This document shows, one piece after another, positions 24,862 to 36,138 of a stretch of 64,000 nucleotides of DNA. Position 1 is the first letter of the stretch. The number at the start of each line of letters is the position of its first letter. Origin of the DNA: Porpolomopsis calyptriformis (taxonomy: Eukaryota > Basidiomycota > Agaricomycetes > Agaricales > Hygrophoraceae); contig OX621169.1 of the NCBI GenBank assembly GCA_951640195.1, positions 1,612,001 through 1,676,000 on the forward strand, read 5' to 3'. A program made the position numbers and the translations under genes. Below the pieces are notes generated by a model that saw nothing but the letters and a program-made list of their open reading frames with translations, was not told the DNA's origin and did not search any database.

Positions 24862-25261
24862 TGTCACGGTCGTAATTTTCCTTCTTTTTCTTTATCTTAT
24901 CGTATGCAAACCTATCTCTTATCTTGGGATTCCCCCCATCTGTTATCGGGATTCCCCATTACCTTCCCCAGGGATTCCCCTTTACTTTACCTATATGCGG
25001 ACACACTTCATTTCCGTTATGTTTCAACCCCTTTGTGATTCGTCATCGATCACGATGACTCATCCTTATCTCTACCGCATGTTATGTCGCACTGACTCAC
25101 ACAGATAAGTAGTCAGTATATAAAGAGTACTTCTGTACGTATCAGACCTTAAGTCTGATTCCTCGTTAGCCTACTCATAACAAGGACTTGGAACCATCCT
25201 CTATATCTCTTGGGATAGAACACCCGAAGTAAAACGCGTTCCGAACAACCGGTTTATAACA
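24862..25261 (+). repeat. Element B 3' LTR
   Basis: 400 bp, followed directly by the TGTTC duplication. Confidence 0.95.
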
Positions 25262-27637
25262 TGTTCCAACGGATGATTGATACACGATTCGCTGAAGTAT
25301 TGAAATCAGGTTGTGTTTTTATCTATATCGACGACATTCTCATCTGTGGAGATGATCTAGAAGAATTGCGTCATTGGACATTCAAAACCCTTGATATCAT
25401 GAAGAAGAACAAACTCTCCTGCAAACCTGTCAAATGTCAATTCGAGAAGGAAGAGGTAATCTATCTAGGGATGACCTTGACGAAAGGTCATATCAGAACC
25501 AATCCCAAGAAGATCAAGGCCATAGCTGAATGGCCTGAACCTCGAACCGTGAAACAACTTCAATCCTTTCTCAGAAGCGCAAATTTCTGGAGAAAATACA
25601 TCAAGGACTTTTCAAAGATTGCCCAACCACTCAACCAATTACTCTGTAAAGATACTGTATGGGAATGGACTCCCGAACGACAACATGCCTTTGACCAACT
25701 AAAACACTCCCTTACGAATGCCCCTGTCCTCGAAGTACCGGATCAAGACCTACCATACTGCTTGGAGACTGACACCTCTGGTTTTGCTTTAGGAGGAGTA
25801 CTGTCCCAGCTACACGAAATTAGTAGGCTTTCATTCAAGATCCTTGACCCCTGCTGAAAAGAAATATCCAACCCATGACGCCGAGCTTCTAGCGATAATA
25901 GATTGTCTTAAAGCATGGCAACACCTTTTAGAAGGTTCACGACACGACCTTCTGATTCGTACCGATAGTCTCACCCTCAAGTATTTCAATATCGCTCGCG
26001 TATTGTTTGGACGACGTGCTCGTTGGTCTGAAATTTTGTCTAGATATGAATACAAAATCGAGTACGTCCCAGGGAGAAAGAACAAGGCTGATGGGTTATC
26101 TAGGCGCCCAGATTATTTCGACAAGGGTAAAGGCGAGGTGGATGATGAGATTTTAATCGCGGACGAACATTGGATCAACTCGATCGTCAAACTTTCAAAA
26201 CCAGACTTTTTCGCAAGATTACGCTTCAAATTGCTGATATCAAACAAGATCTCACAGAAAATCGAGGATGCCTCATTGTTTTGGGACCAAGCCGATGGGT
26301 TGGTTCACGATGTTGAAGGTCGAATTGTGGTGCCAGAGGAAGTATCTTTGCACACAGACATAATACGACTGTCCCACGCCTACCCCCACGCTGGACACCC
26401 TGGCATTGAGAAGACGAAGGAGCTAGTGCTCCGAAACTTTGTTTGGGATGGCGTCTCTCAAGACGTTATCAACTACGTATGGTCCTGTCCTGCTTGTCAA
26501 CAAAATAAGAATTATCCTTCAAAACCGACAGGACTCTTACAACCTATACCCCCTGCTACCGAACCATGGACTGAGATAACCGTTGATCTCATTGTTCAAT
26601 TACCTGACTCACTTGGATATGATGCTGTGATGGTAGTCATCGATCGCTTCACAAAACGAGCCCATTTTATTCCGACGACTTCCAATCTTTCATCAGAAGG
26701 CGCTGCCCAACTCTTCCGTGATCACATCTGGAAACATCATGGATGGCCAAAGAAGATCATTTCTGACTGTGGAGTACAGTTCGCATCAAAGTTCACAGAA
26801 GCCCTCAACAAACTCCTGGGAACCATTTCTGGACTATCTACTGCTTATCACCCCGAAACTGATGGTCAAACCGAGCGAATGAATCAAGAACTCGAAGTTT
26901 ACTTGCGATTCTACACCAATTTCATGCAGGACGACTGGTCCGAATGGCTGGCTTCCACCGAATTCGCTTACAATAATCGACAACACTCTGCCACGTCACA
27001 ATCACCCTTCTACTTAGAATATGGCCGTCACCCTCATTTGCCGATCACAATCGAATCCCTGAGTAATGTCCCCACAGCAAATACCTTCCATGAACGTCTC
27101 ACACGTGCTCAGAAGAGCGCTGGCGAATCACTATCACACGCCACAGAATCAATGAAGAAATATGCCAATCGAAAATGGAAAATCTCTCCTTCCTTCAAAG
27201 TCGGAGATTTGGTTTGGTTAGATACCAAGAACATCAAGACGACTCGACCCGCCAAGAAACTAGATAACCGAAGAATTGGACCATTCAAGATCCTGAAACA
27301 AGTATCGGATCTTGCATATCTTATCGATATCCCTGGAACTTGGAAACTCCACCCAGTTTTTCACGTATCACTCCTGAGACCGAATATCGAAGATAAGTCA
27401 CTTCATCCTGACATCACTGATATGTCTCAACCTCCTCCAGACCTAATCGAAAACGAAGAAGAATATGAAGTTGAATCCATTCTTCAGCACTCTGGAACTC
27501 AGTGTCGACGGAAATATTTGGTCAAGTGGAAAGGTTATCCAATTGAAGAAGCTACTTGGGAAGAACGATTGAACGTCTTACGACACGCCAAGGAAATTGT
27601 GAAAACTTACGAAGACTCAATTCAAACGGCGACTTGA
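25262..27637 (+). pseudogene. Element A pol, part 2 (RT to chromodomain)
   Basis: Resumes at FQRMIDTRF, with FIYIDDILICGDD, RNase H, integrase (SHAYPHAGHPGIEKT, CPACQQNKN, ISDCGVQF, TDGQTERMNQELE), GPFKILKQV and chromodomain YLVKWKGYPIEEATWEE. A net 11-nt deletion near 25825 (compare A2 at about 47868) shifts the frame inside RNase H. From 25844 to the end it is one open frame of 597 codons. Confidence 0.9.
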
Positions 27638-27807
27638 CTCGTTTGTCATCATTCCGACTACCCATTTTTTGAATTCTATTTTTAGGTCAAGTTGGCGTTT
27701 ATAAACTCAGAGTCATTGATACAACTCCATCCAGTCTTTTCCCACTTTCAACGAACTTACCCAACACTATTACCCCCAATACCAACATCGTTGAATCATT
27801 ATTCACA

Positions 27808-28134
27808 ATGCCTGCCACTCGATCTCCCTCTCCCCAAGTCGCCATCCGACGCGCTGGATGAATCCCTTCGTCTGCCATCATCCACTCCCCTACCCCTAGT
27901 CCCTCTACCTCTTCCTCTTCCACTCGGCAGTTACGCCGACAAGCTCGCGCACGCATGGAAGACTTCTTCAAGGAATATCCTACGGAGACACCTCCTCCTG
28001 AAGACCCCGCCGTCACTATCTCACGCCTCACGGTCCACAGCAATAGCGTCAGCAAGTGGAACCAAGAACTTCGTCAGGAATGTGACATTTTGAAGGCCGA
28101 GCTCAAAGCATCAGAGAGGAGCGCTGTTATGATT
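27808..28134 (+). pseudogene. Element A ORF3, part 1
   Basis: MPATRSPSPQVAIRRAG, then TGA at about 27859 where copy A2 has CGA. Cut at 28134 by the solo C LTR. Same protein type as B ORF3. Confidence 0.75.
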
Positions 28135-28493
28135 CGGTAGTTGAAGGGTTTTACTTCTCGCATTGGAGGGGCTGATGAGGAAATGGAATTCAACTAAAGA
28201 GTGGGGGAGCTAACTAGGAATCGAACTTAACCTACTGACTAGAGGTCAGGCTTTATATACTAACTACCTGAGTCGCCATGAGTCAGTCATATGTACAATT
28301 ACAAAGCGGAATCCGGAATGTGACTAGTGAAGAGTCACAAAAAGAATAACGGAAACGGAATGTGACTCGTGAAGAGTCGGAAGGAAGGTACATGTGATCA
28401 GTCTCTATATATAAAGCGGTAAAGCGGAAGGATGAACGGAATGGAGACTAATCAAGTATGACTAAAAGGAAAAAGAAAAAAGTGTCTGTGACA
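28135..28493 (-). repeat. Solo LTR of family C
   Basis: 359 bp, reversed LTR-C with the TSD AGCGC at 28130-28134 and 28494-28498. The single LTR with a matching TSD indicates loss of the body by LTR-LTR recombination. Confidence 0.9.
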
Positions 28494-28760
28494 AGCGCCT
28501 TGTTTTGGAAGAACCGTTGGGATCAAAGTGAGTTGAAGGTTTGGGAGCTTCAACGGGAAAAGAAATGTATGTGGGTCAACTGCTATGACGTTACCACCTG
28601 CGCCATCATTGTTAAGCTCGTGGAAGAGAGTCGTCGGGCCGAACGACTCTCTCGAGAAGATTTTCTTCGGGCCCAGCGAGATCTCGCGATGACAGAGACC
28701 TTAATCGATTATGGTGCGTCAGTCGAGTACCCCATCAACCTCGACTTGGAATACCCGGAC
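28494..28760 (+). pseudogene. Element A ORF3, part 2
   Basis: Middle of the frame (LFWKNRWDQSELKVWELQ, RLSREDFLRAQRDLAMTETL), cut at 28760 by reversed element B3. Confidence 0.75.
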
Positions 28761-29160
28761 TGTTATAAACCGGTTGTTCGGAACGCGTTTTACTTCGGGT
28801 GTTCTGTCCCAAGAGATATAGAGGATGGTTCCAAGTCCTTGTTATGAGTAGGCTAACGAGGAATCAGACTTAAGGTCTGATACGTACAGAAGTACTCTTT
28901 ATATACTAACTACTTATCTGTGTGAGTTAGTGCGACATAACATGAGGTAGAGATAAGAATGAGTCATCGTGATCGATGACGAATCATAAAGGGGTTGAAA
29001 CAAGAACGGAAATGAAAGGTGTCCGCATATAGGTAAAGTAGTGGGGAATCCCGGAGAAGGGTAATGGGGAATCCCGGTAACAAGTGGGGGGAATCCCAAG
29101 ATAAGAGATAGGTTTGCATACAATAAGATAAAGAAAATGAAGAAAATTACGACCGTGACA
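28761..29160 (-). repeat. Element B3 3' LTR
   Basis: 400 bp LTR-B, reversed; ends TGTTATAAACC...GACCGTGACA on the plus strand. Confidence 0.94.
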
Positions 29161-29195
29161 TACACCTTGGCTTTTAAGGAAATTTGTCCTGAATT

Positions 29196-29933
29196 TCAAA
29201 CTTGGGTGGTGTCGGTCGTCTCGTCTCCCGAGGCCTGAGTCGGGATTTCCTCAGTGGCGGGGGCCTCGACGGCCACTGAGGGGGAAGCGATGAGTTTGAC
29301 TTCCGAAGTCGCTTCGACGGGGGAGGGGGCTTGGACTGTTGCAACGTTGTCGTCATCGATCGGGTACTCTAGGTCGACATTGATGGGATATTCGACCATT
29401 TCCCCGTACTCGATTAAAGTCTCTGTCGTCACAAGGTCTCATTGGGCTCGGAGGAAATCTTCCCTGGTGAGCCGTTCAGACCGACGACTTTCTTCTACGA
29501 GTTTGGCGATGATGGTGCGGGTGGTGACGTCGTAGCAGTCGACCCATGTTCGTCTCTTTTGACGTTGGAGTTCCCAAACTTTCAACTCACTTTGATCCCA
29601 ATGATTCTTCCAAAATAAGGCACTTTTCTCTGACGCTTTGAGCTCAGCTTGCAAAACTTCACATTCTTGACGAAGTTCACGGTTCCAGTTACTAACGCTG
29701 TTGCTGTGAACCGTGAGGCGGGAGATGGTGACAGCAGGGTCTTCAGGGGGAGGGGTTTGAATAGTAAAGAAATCTTCAGCGTGAGCGCGAGCATGTTGAC
29801 GTAATTGTCGAGTGGAGGAGGCAGAGGTGGAAGGACCGGGGGTAGGAGAGTGGACAGCGGACAAGGGGATTCATCCAGAATGCCGGATGGCGACTTGAGG
29901 GGAGGGGGATCGTGTGGATCGTGTAGCAGGCAT
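29196..29933 (-). pseudogene. Element B3 ORF3
   Basis: Same length and reading as B ORF3 but with two TGA stops (29871-29873 and about 29436-29438), both at Arg codons that are CGA or CGC in relatives. The downstream hairpin has lost both CpG pairs (GAAATTCA/CAAATTTC). Confidence 0.8.
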
Positions 29934-30101
29934 GGCAAAGTTATTGCGACATTTTGGCTCAGTGGTCTTTGAGTTGTTGTTAAGAGGTGCGCAATTTGAA
30001 TCGTGAAGGAAAGTAGAGACATCCGGCAGTTTATAAGGAATGGTTCTAAAAATAGAGGTCAATTCTTGGCAGACGGGATGATGACAAACGAATGAATAGA
30101 A

Positions 30102-32974
30102 TCAAGTTGCCATTTGAATTGAGTCTTCGTACGTCTTCACAATTTCCTTGGTGTGTTGTAAAATGTTTGATCGATTTTCCCAAGTGGCTTCTTCGATTGG
30201 ATAGCCTTTCCATTTGACCAGGTACTTTCGGCGTCGTTTAGCTCCGGTATGTTGTAGTATAGATTCGACCTCGTATTCTTCTTCATTTTCGATCAGATCA
30301 GGAGGAGGTTGTGATGTGTCGATGACATCAGGGTGGAGCAATTCATTTCCGACGTTGGGTCTCAGGAGTGAAACGTGAAAGACTGGGTGCAATCTCCATG
30401 TTCCGGGGATGTCGATCAGATAAGCAAGGTCCGATATCTTCTTCAAGACCTTGAATGGTCCAGTCCGTTGGTTGTCAAGCTTCTTCGAGGGTCATGTTGT
30501 CTTGATGTTCTTGGTGTCCAACCAGACTAGATCTCCTTCTTCATAGGAGGGTGAAGGCTTCTGTTTTCGATCAGCGTATTTCTTCATTGACTCCGTTGTC
30601 TTTGATAGGGATCGTTCGGTGTTTTGCTGTGCGCGTGTGAGACGTTCGTGAAAGGTATTTGCTGCGGGCACGTTGCTTTGATCCGGAATTGTTGTGGGAA
30701 GGTGAGGATGACGTCCGTATTCCATATAGAACAGTGATTGTGAAGTAGCAGAGTGTTGTCGATTGTTGTAGGCGAATTCCGCAGAAGCGAGCCATTCCGA
30801 CCAGTCGTCCTGTATGAAGTTGGTATAGAAACGTAAGTAAACTTCGAGTTCTTGATTGGTACGTTCCATTTGACTATCTGTTTGAGGATGATACGCAGTG
30901 GAGAGACTGGAGATGATTCCTAAGGAGTTATTGAGAGCTTCTGTGAATTTGGATGCAAACTGCACTCCACGATCGGATATAACCTTTTGGGGCCATCCAT
31001 GATGTTTCCAGATGTGATTCCGAAAGAGTTTCGCAGCACCTTCTGATGAAAGATTGGAAGTTGTCAGAATGAAGTGAGCACGTTTAGTGAAGTGATCGAC
31101 AACGACCATTACAGCATCATAGCCTTGTGACTTGGGGAGTTCGACGATGAGATCGATGGTGATTTCCTTCCATGGTTCCGTAGAGGGGGGTATGGGTTGG
31201 AGTAGTCCTGACGGTTTCGAGGGGAAGTTCTTGTTTTGTTGACAAGCGGGGCAGGATCGAACGTAGTTGGTAATGTCTTGTGGGGCACCATCCCAAATAA
31301 AGTTACGAAGGATGAGTTCCTTCGTCTTCTCAATGCCAGGGTGGCCAGCGTGGGGGTAGGCGTGGGACAGTTGTATAATGTCTGTGCGCAGAGATACTTC
31401 CTCCGGCACCACTATTCGACCTTCAACATCGCGTATTAGCCCATCAGCTTAGGTCCAAGCGAGTGAGGCATCCTCGAGTTTATCTTGGATCTTCTGTGGG
31501 AGTGGGATTTTGAAGCATAATCTAGAGAGAAGGCTTGAATTCGACAACTTGACAATTGAATTTATCCATCGGTTGCGCGCTATCAGAACTTTGTTCTCCA
31601 CGTCGGCTTCGACGCCGGGCAAGTAATCCGGGCGTCTGGACAAGCCGTCGGCCTTGGTCTTCCTTCCTGGAACGTACTCAATTTTGAACCCGAATCTGGA
31701 CAGGTATTCAGACCAACGAGTCTGGCGGTTCGATAGACAAAGATTCTTGGAAAAGTATCGTAAAGCCAAACTGTCTGTCCTGATGAGAATATCGTGTCTC
31801 GCTCCTTCGAGAAGATGACACCATTGCTTAAAGGAATCAATGATTGCCAGGAGCTCCAGATCGTGGGTAGGGTAGTTCTTTTTGGCAGGGGAGGTAGATC
31901 TTGAATGATAACCAACAGGTTTCCAGTGTCCATTGTGAAGTTGGGAGAGTATTCCTGCAATTCCAATGATGGAGGCATCAGTTTCTAAGCAATAAGGGAG
32001 ATCGCGATCAGGAATATGAAGAACGGGCGCGTTTGTCAAAAGGGATTTGATGTTGTCGAAGGCTTCTTGTCTCCGAGGAGTCCATTCCCACACAGTTTCA
32101 TTGTGCAAGAGTTCATAGAGAGGGGTAGCGACTTTGGAGAAACTCTTGATATATCTTCGCCAAAAGTTCGCACTGCCCAAGAAGGATTGGAGTTGTTTCA
32201 CCGTTTCTGGAATAGGCCAAGACATGATAGCATCAACCTTCTTCGGATTGGTGGTGATTCGTCCTTTGGATAGGACGACTCTGAGATAAATGACTTCTTC
32301 CTTCTCGAACTGGCATTTGACAGGTTTACACGAGAGTCCGTGTTTCTTCATGATATCTAGAGTTCTGAAGGTCCAGCATTGCAATTCCTGTAAATCATCT
32401 CCACAAACAAGCACATCATCGATATAAATGAAAACATTTCCAGAGTCCAGGACTTCTTTGAATCTTGTGTCGATCATCCGTTGGAAGGTGGCTGGTGAGT
32501 TCTGCAAACCAAAGAACATGACGGTGGGCTCGAAGGCGCTTGCTTCAGTAATGAAAGCAGCTTTCCATTCGTCGCCTTCCTTGATCCTGACGTTGTTGAA
32601 TCCCCATCGGATATCCATGACCGTAAACAGAGACGCTGTTAGGAGTTTAGGTCGTTGGAGTATTTGATGAAGGAGGGGAAGGGGGTAATGGTCAGGAACC
32701 GTGTGTTCATTGAGGTAGCGATAATCTTCGATAGGGCGTAAACCAGCGTTCTTACCTTTAGCATTTACTTCTTCGGCTTTCTTTCCAAAGAAGAACGGAG
32801 AGACTTGTTTCGACTTGGAAGTCCGTATTCGTCCAGTAGACAGGTTTTCGTTGATGAACTTGTGTAAGTGATCCATCTCAAGAGGGGACATTGCGTATTT
32901 CGCACCTTTGACTGGTCTGAAAGTTTCGTCCAGTTCTATGGCGTGGTCGAACTCCGAATGCGGTGGAAGGCGGT
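30102..32974 (-). pseudogene. Element B3 pol, part 3 (RT to chromodomain)
   Basis: Contains FIYIDDVLVCGDD, RNase H, integrase and chromodomain as in B. Stops: TAA near 31446 (CAA in B) and TGA near 30490 (CGA in B). Confidence 0.9.
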
Positions 32975-34003
32975 ATCAGGTGAAATATAAATACTTCACT
33001 TCTAGGACTACTGGAGTTATACGTCAATCAAGTAGGTCCTAGTTGTTCGGGGGAGATGTGAGTTGATTGGGTAATGATCACTTCCTCCTTTGATGGGGCT
33101 TGAGTAATCCTTGGCTAGGATGTACAGATGAGCAGGCTATCCAAACTCAATGGATAGTATTGACTGGGAGAGCAAGAATGAAGTCAACGGCTGACTTAGA
33201 AGAATATGTATCACAGTGAGGTCTCTCCAATAAGGACTGAGACTTAGAGAATGTGATGAATAAGCAGGGGCTGAAGTAAGATAAGATAGTCCTCGGTGGC
33301 TATCTTCAACTTACAGAAATACGTCACGGGGTGATTCCTAAGTTGGTTCTTAACGTAAGAGGGCTTAGGTGAAATCACACAGGGTATAAGCTTAATAGAC
33401 TAGATTGGATTGGATGTATTGACTACAGACAAGTAGTATCAATAAGGGGTAGTACTAGGTACTGAGTACTAGGGGTGAGTTCAAGGGAAAAGGGGAAGAG
33501 TAGACTAGGGGGAGGGGAGTGGGGTAAAAGTGGGTTAAAAGTCAACTGAACTCCTCACTGGTGAAAAGGGGGCCCTTTATATATGTTTGAGAACAATGGG
33601 CAATGAGAACAATAGGAAATAAGAACAATGGACAAAAGAACAATGAGGAGTTTGAATTGTGACTCACTATGAGTCAGACAATGAGGAGAACAATGGGGAA
33701 GATTAATATGAGTCATAGTGACTCAGAGAACAATGGAGTGATGACAGAACAATAGAGAAATGGGATATGAGTCATTCTGACTCAGAGAACAATGGGAAGA
33801 ATGCTATTGTCTATGATAAGATAGCATAAGTAAAGATAGTAGTGTATCTTATCTGAGATAAGATAATGTGTGAAGGACAGTGATATCTTATCTAAGATAA
33901 GATCAGATAAGATAAGATAAAGGATATTTGAGCTATGGATGCTACTTGCTGAATGCATGATCTTTGGTTAAGTTTGATACCAAATCAGTTTGGGATCATG
34001 ACA
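32975..34003 (-). mobile_element. Insertion D: 1.03-kb solo-LTR-like element inside B3 pol
   Basis: Flanked by GCGGT (32970-32974 and 34004-34008). Removing it restores the B3 frame (SFDRLPP). AT-rich, no ORF. Read on the minus strand it starts TGTCATGATC and ends CCTGAT or CCTGATA, and has a TATA-like CATATATAAAGG near 33575-33586. It holds about eight GAACAAT(G/A) units (33588-33795) and GATAAGATAA repeats. An LTR from a fourth family is likely, but the 3' end is not canonical CA. Confidence 0.6.
33588..33795 (+). repeat. GAACAAT-type short repeats in insertion D
   Basis: About eight irregularly spaced copies of GAACAATGG or GAACAATAG, interleaved with GAGTCA/TGACTC half sites. Confidence 0.6.
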
Positions 34004-34176
34004 GCGGTCGAAGGATTCTTTGGCAAAGACACTAGAGTAGTCTTTCCAGTATACCTCCGGTACAAACTTTCGCATATCTTCTTCCACCGTGCTGGCTCGG
34101 GATTCATCTGACTTCGATACGTGTCGATTCATGGCCAGCGTGACTGATTTCATTCCCAGTGACTCCGCATCGTTCA
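34004..34176 (-). pseudogene. Element B3 pol, part 2
   Basis: Short segment between insertions D and C, reading ASTVEEDMRKFVPEVYWKDY as in B. Confidence 0.85.
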
Positions 34177-34547
34177 TGTCACGGACACTTTTTTCTTTTT
34201 CCTTTTAGTCATACTTGATTAGTCTCCATTCCGTTCATCCTTCCGCTCTACCATTTTATATATAGAGACTGATCACATGTACCTTCCTTCCGACTCTTTC
34301 ACGAGTCACATTCCGTTTCCGTTATTCTTTTTGTGACTCTTCACTAGTCACATTCCGGATTCCGCTTTGTAATCGTACACACGACTGACTCATGGCGACT
34401 CAGGTAGTTAGTATATAAAGCCTGATCTTTAGTCAGTAGGTTAAGTTCAATTCCTAGTTAGCTCCCCCACTCTTTAGTCGAATTCCATTTCCCTCATCAG
34501 GCCCCACAACGTGAGAAGTAAAACCCTTCGACTACCGAATCATAACA
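34177..34547 (+). repeat. Element C 5' LTR
   Basis: 371 bp, TGTCACGGACAC...GAATCATAACA. Five transitions from the 3' LTR by eye. Contains repeated GTCACATTCCG boxes. Confidence 0.95.
34386..34453 (+). promoter_or_regulatory. Element C LTR core promoter and RNA 5' end
   Basis: TGACTCA 34386-34392, TATATAAA 34412-34419, putative primer AAGTTCAATTC 34443-34453, 31 nt after the TATA start. Confidence 0.65.
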
Positions 34548-34548
34548 A

Positions 34549-34559
34549 GAATTGAACTT
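34549..34559 (+). other. Element C primer-binding site
   Basis: GAATTGAACTT, exact complement of 34443-34453. Different sequence from A and B but the same pairing. Confidence 0.78.
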
Positions 34560-34722
34560 CCTTCTTGCGCATCAAACTACCTCCACTCTGGATCCTGTCG
34601 AAGACTTAACAAGGTCAATCTTCTCATCCGCAGATTCAGATACTCCCTTTCAACCCATAGTATTCCAAACCCCTACACAATCCATCATCCCCCTTTCCCC
34701 CTCGTCATCATCACTAACATCA

Positions 34723-36138
34723 ATGTCTCAACAAGAATACGAAGCCGATCAGAGCGTTCCCGCACCCGGACCCAGCAACATCCCCCCTACCATTCAAGAA
34801 GAAGAAGAAGATGTCATCCCATTCAACATCGAACAAGAGCTCAAAGATCTAAGAGCACAAATCGATCAGTTCCGTGGCTGGTACTACAACGAAGTCGACG
34901 TCAATGACGAACTCCGAAAGGAATTAAAAGCTCTCAAAGAAAGTCGACGAGAAGACTCAGAACCAACCACCCCTCCCCCACGACGACGATCTGTACTTCG
35001 GGGACCTGGACTTTCCCCCTCGAATCCTTTCGTTTACCCTACAAGAAGAACCGAATCCGTCCAACCTCCTCTCCCACCAACCTTTCCCACTCAACTACCC
35101 ACCCAGACAACTGCTCCCCCTACACTTCCAGCCCCCACCAAAATCAAAATCGCTGACCCAACTGAATACGATGGAACTTCTGAGAAGCTTGAAGATTTCA
35201 TTCACCAATGTCGACTCAATTTTGTGGTCAAGGACTACAATGACAAACAGAAAATCATCTACATGCTCTCTTATCTCGGTGACGGCAACCCACGGGCTTG
35301 GGGACGACTGTTCACGGAAGGAGTTGATAGAACGAGGAATTTCGTATAGGACTACGCAACATTTTTGGATGATTTCAGGGAAGCTTTTGGAAGGATTAAC
35401 CCGGCGGCGAAGGCGCGGATCGAGCTAGAAAAAGTGAAGATGACAGGAACGATAGAAGACTACAACCTTCGGTTCATGCAACACACAGCAAGAACTGAGT
35501 ACAACGAGACCGCTCTACTTCGGTTTTACAAAGCCGGACTCCCCCAGCCAATCCGAACGTGGATTTATTCAATGGACAACATGCCATCGACCTTGCTGGA
35601 CTGGACGACGAAAGCGGCCCAGTTTGAGGAACAGTACCAGGAGCAACAAGCTGAACAAGCGTTGTGGTCAAGTCGAGACCAAAAAGGAAAGAAGTCTGAA
35701 GCCAAATCGAATCCCCGAGGAAACCCTTCCCGCTCCACCACCACCACCACTTCATCCCCGATCAAACAAGAATCGAGAGAAGCCTCTCTCAAGACAGCGA
35801 AACGAGACAACTCCTCCATCACTTGCTACAACTGTGGCAAAAAGGGACATTACGCCAATGAATGTCGAAGCCCACGTGCTGAAGACGTTCTGGCACGTCA
35901 AGAATCCTCAACTTCTACTTGAGGAAAAGGAGGAAATCGCGGTCGAGGCAAAGGACGAAATGTCCGAATGATCAATCGGATTGATACAGAAGAATCAGAA
36001 GCGCGGATAGAGGAAGTACCAGAGGATGACGAAAAAAGGACGGCAAAAGATGACTTGAAGGATATGGGAATCGCGAATTGGGACAAGGAGAGACAGGCTG
36101 CACTAGCTTGAGCGTTAAAAGAGCAAAAGGATTTTTAG
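34723..36138 (+). pseudogene. Element C gag
   Basis: Starts MSQQEYEADQSVPAPGP. It has a helical, charged segment (ELKDLRAQIDQFRGWYYNEV), a capsid region starting KIADPTEYDGTSEKLEDF, and zinc knuckle CYNCGKKGHYANEC. Stops at 35347-35349 (TGG in C2), 35920-35922 (TGA also in C2) and 36110-36112 (CGA in C2). It ends KEQKDF-TAG. The frame is open upstream to the primer site without an ATG. Confidence 0.85.

Larger units (their letters stand above)
18362..25261 (+). mobile_element. Ty3/gypsy chromovirus, element B (in RT of A)
   Basis: Complete 6.9-kb element with TSD TGTTC (18357-18361 and 25262-25266). Removing it and one TSD copy restores A's RT frame (NSPAMFQRMIDTRF). It is the least damaged member: one TGA in gag, two TGA in pol, ORF3 intact. 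The LTRs differ by only three transitions plus an 11-bp repeat unit. Confidence 0.95.

Noticed and set aside
33588..33795. CRISPR-like array
   Set aside because: Repeat units are only 7-10 bp with irregular spacing, in a eukaryotic transposon.
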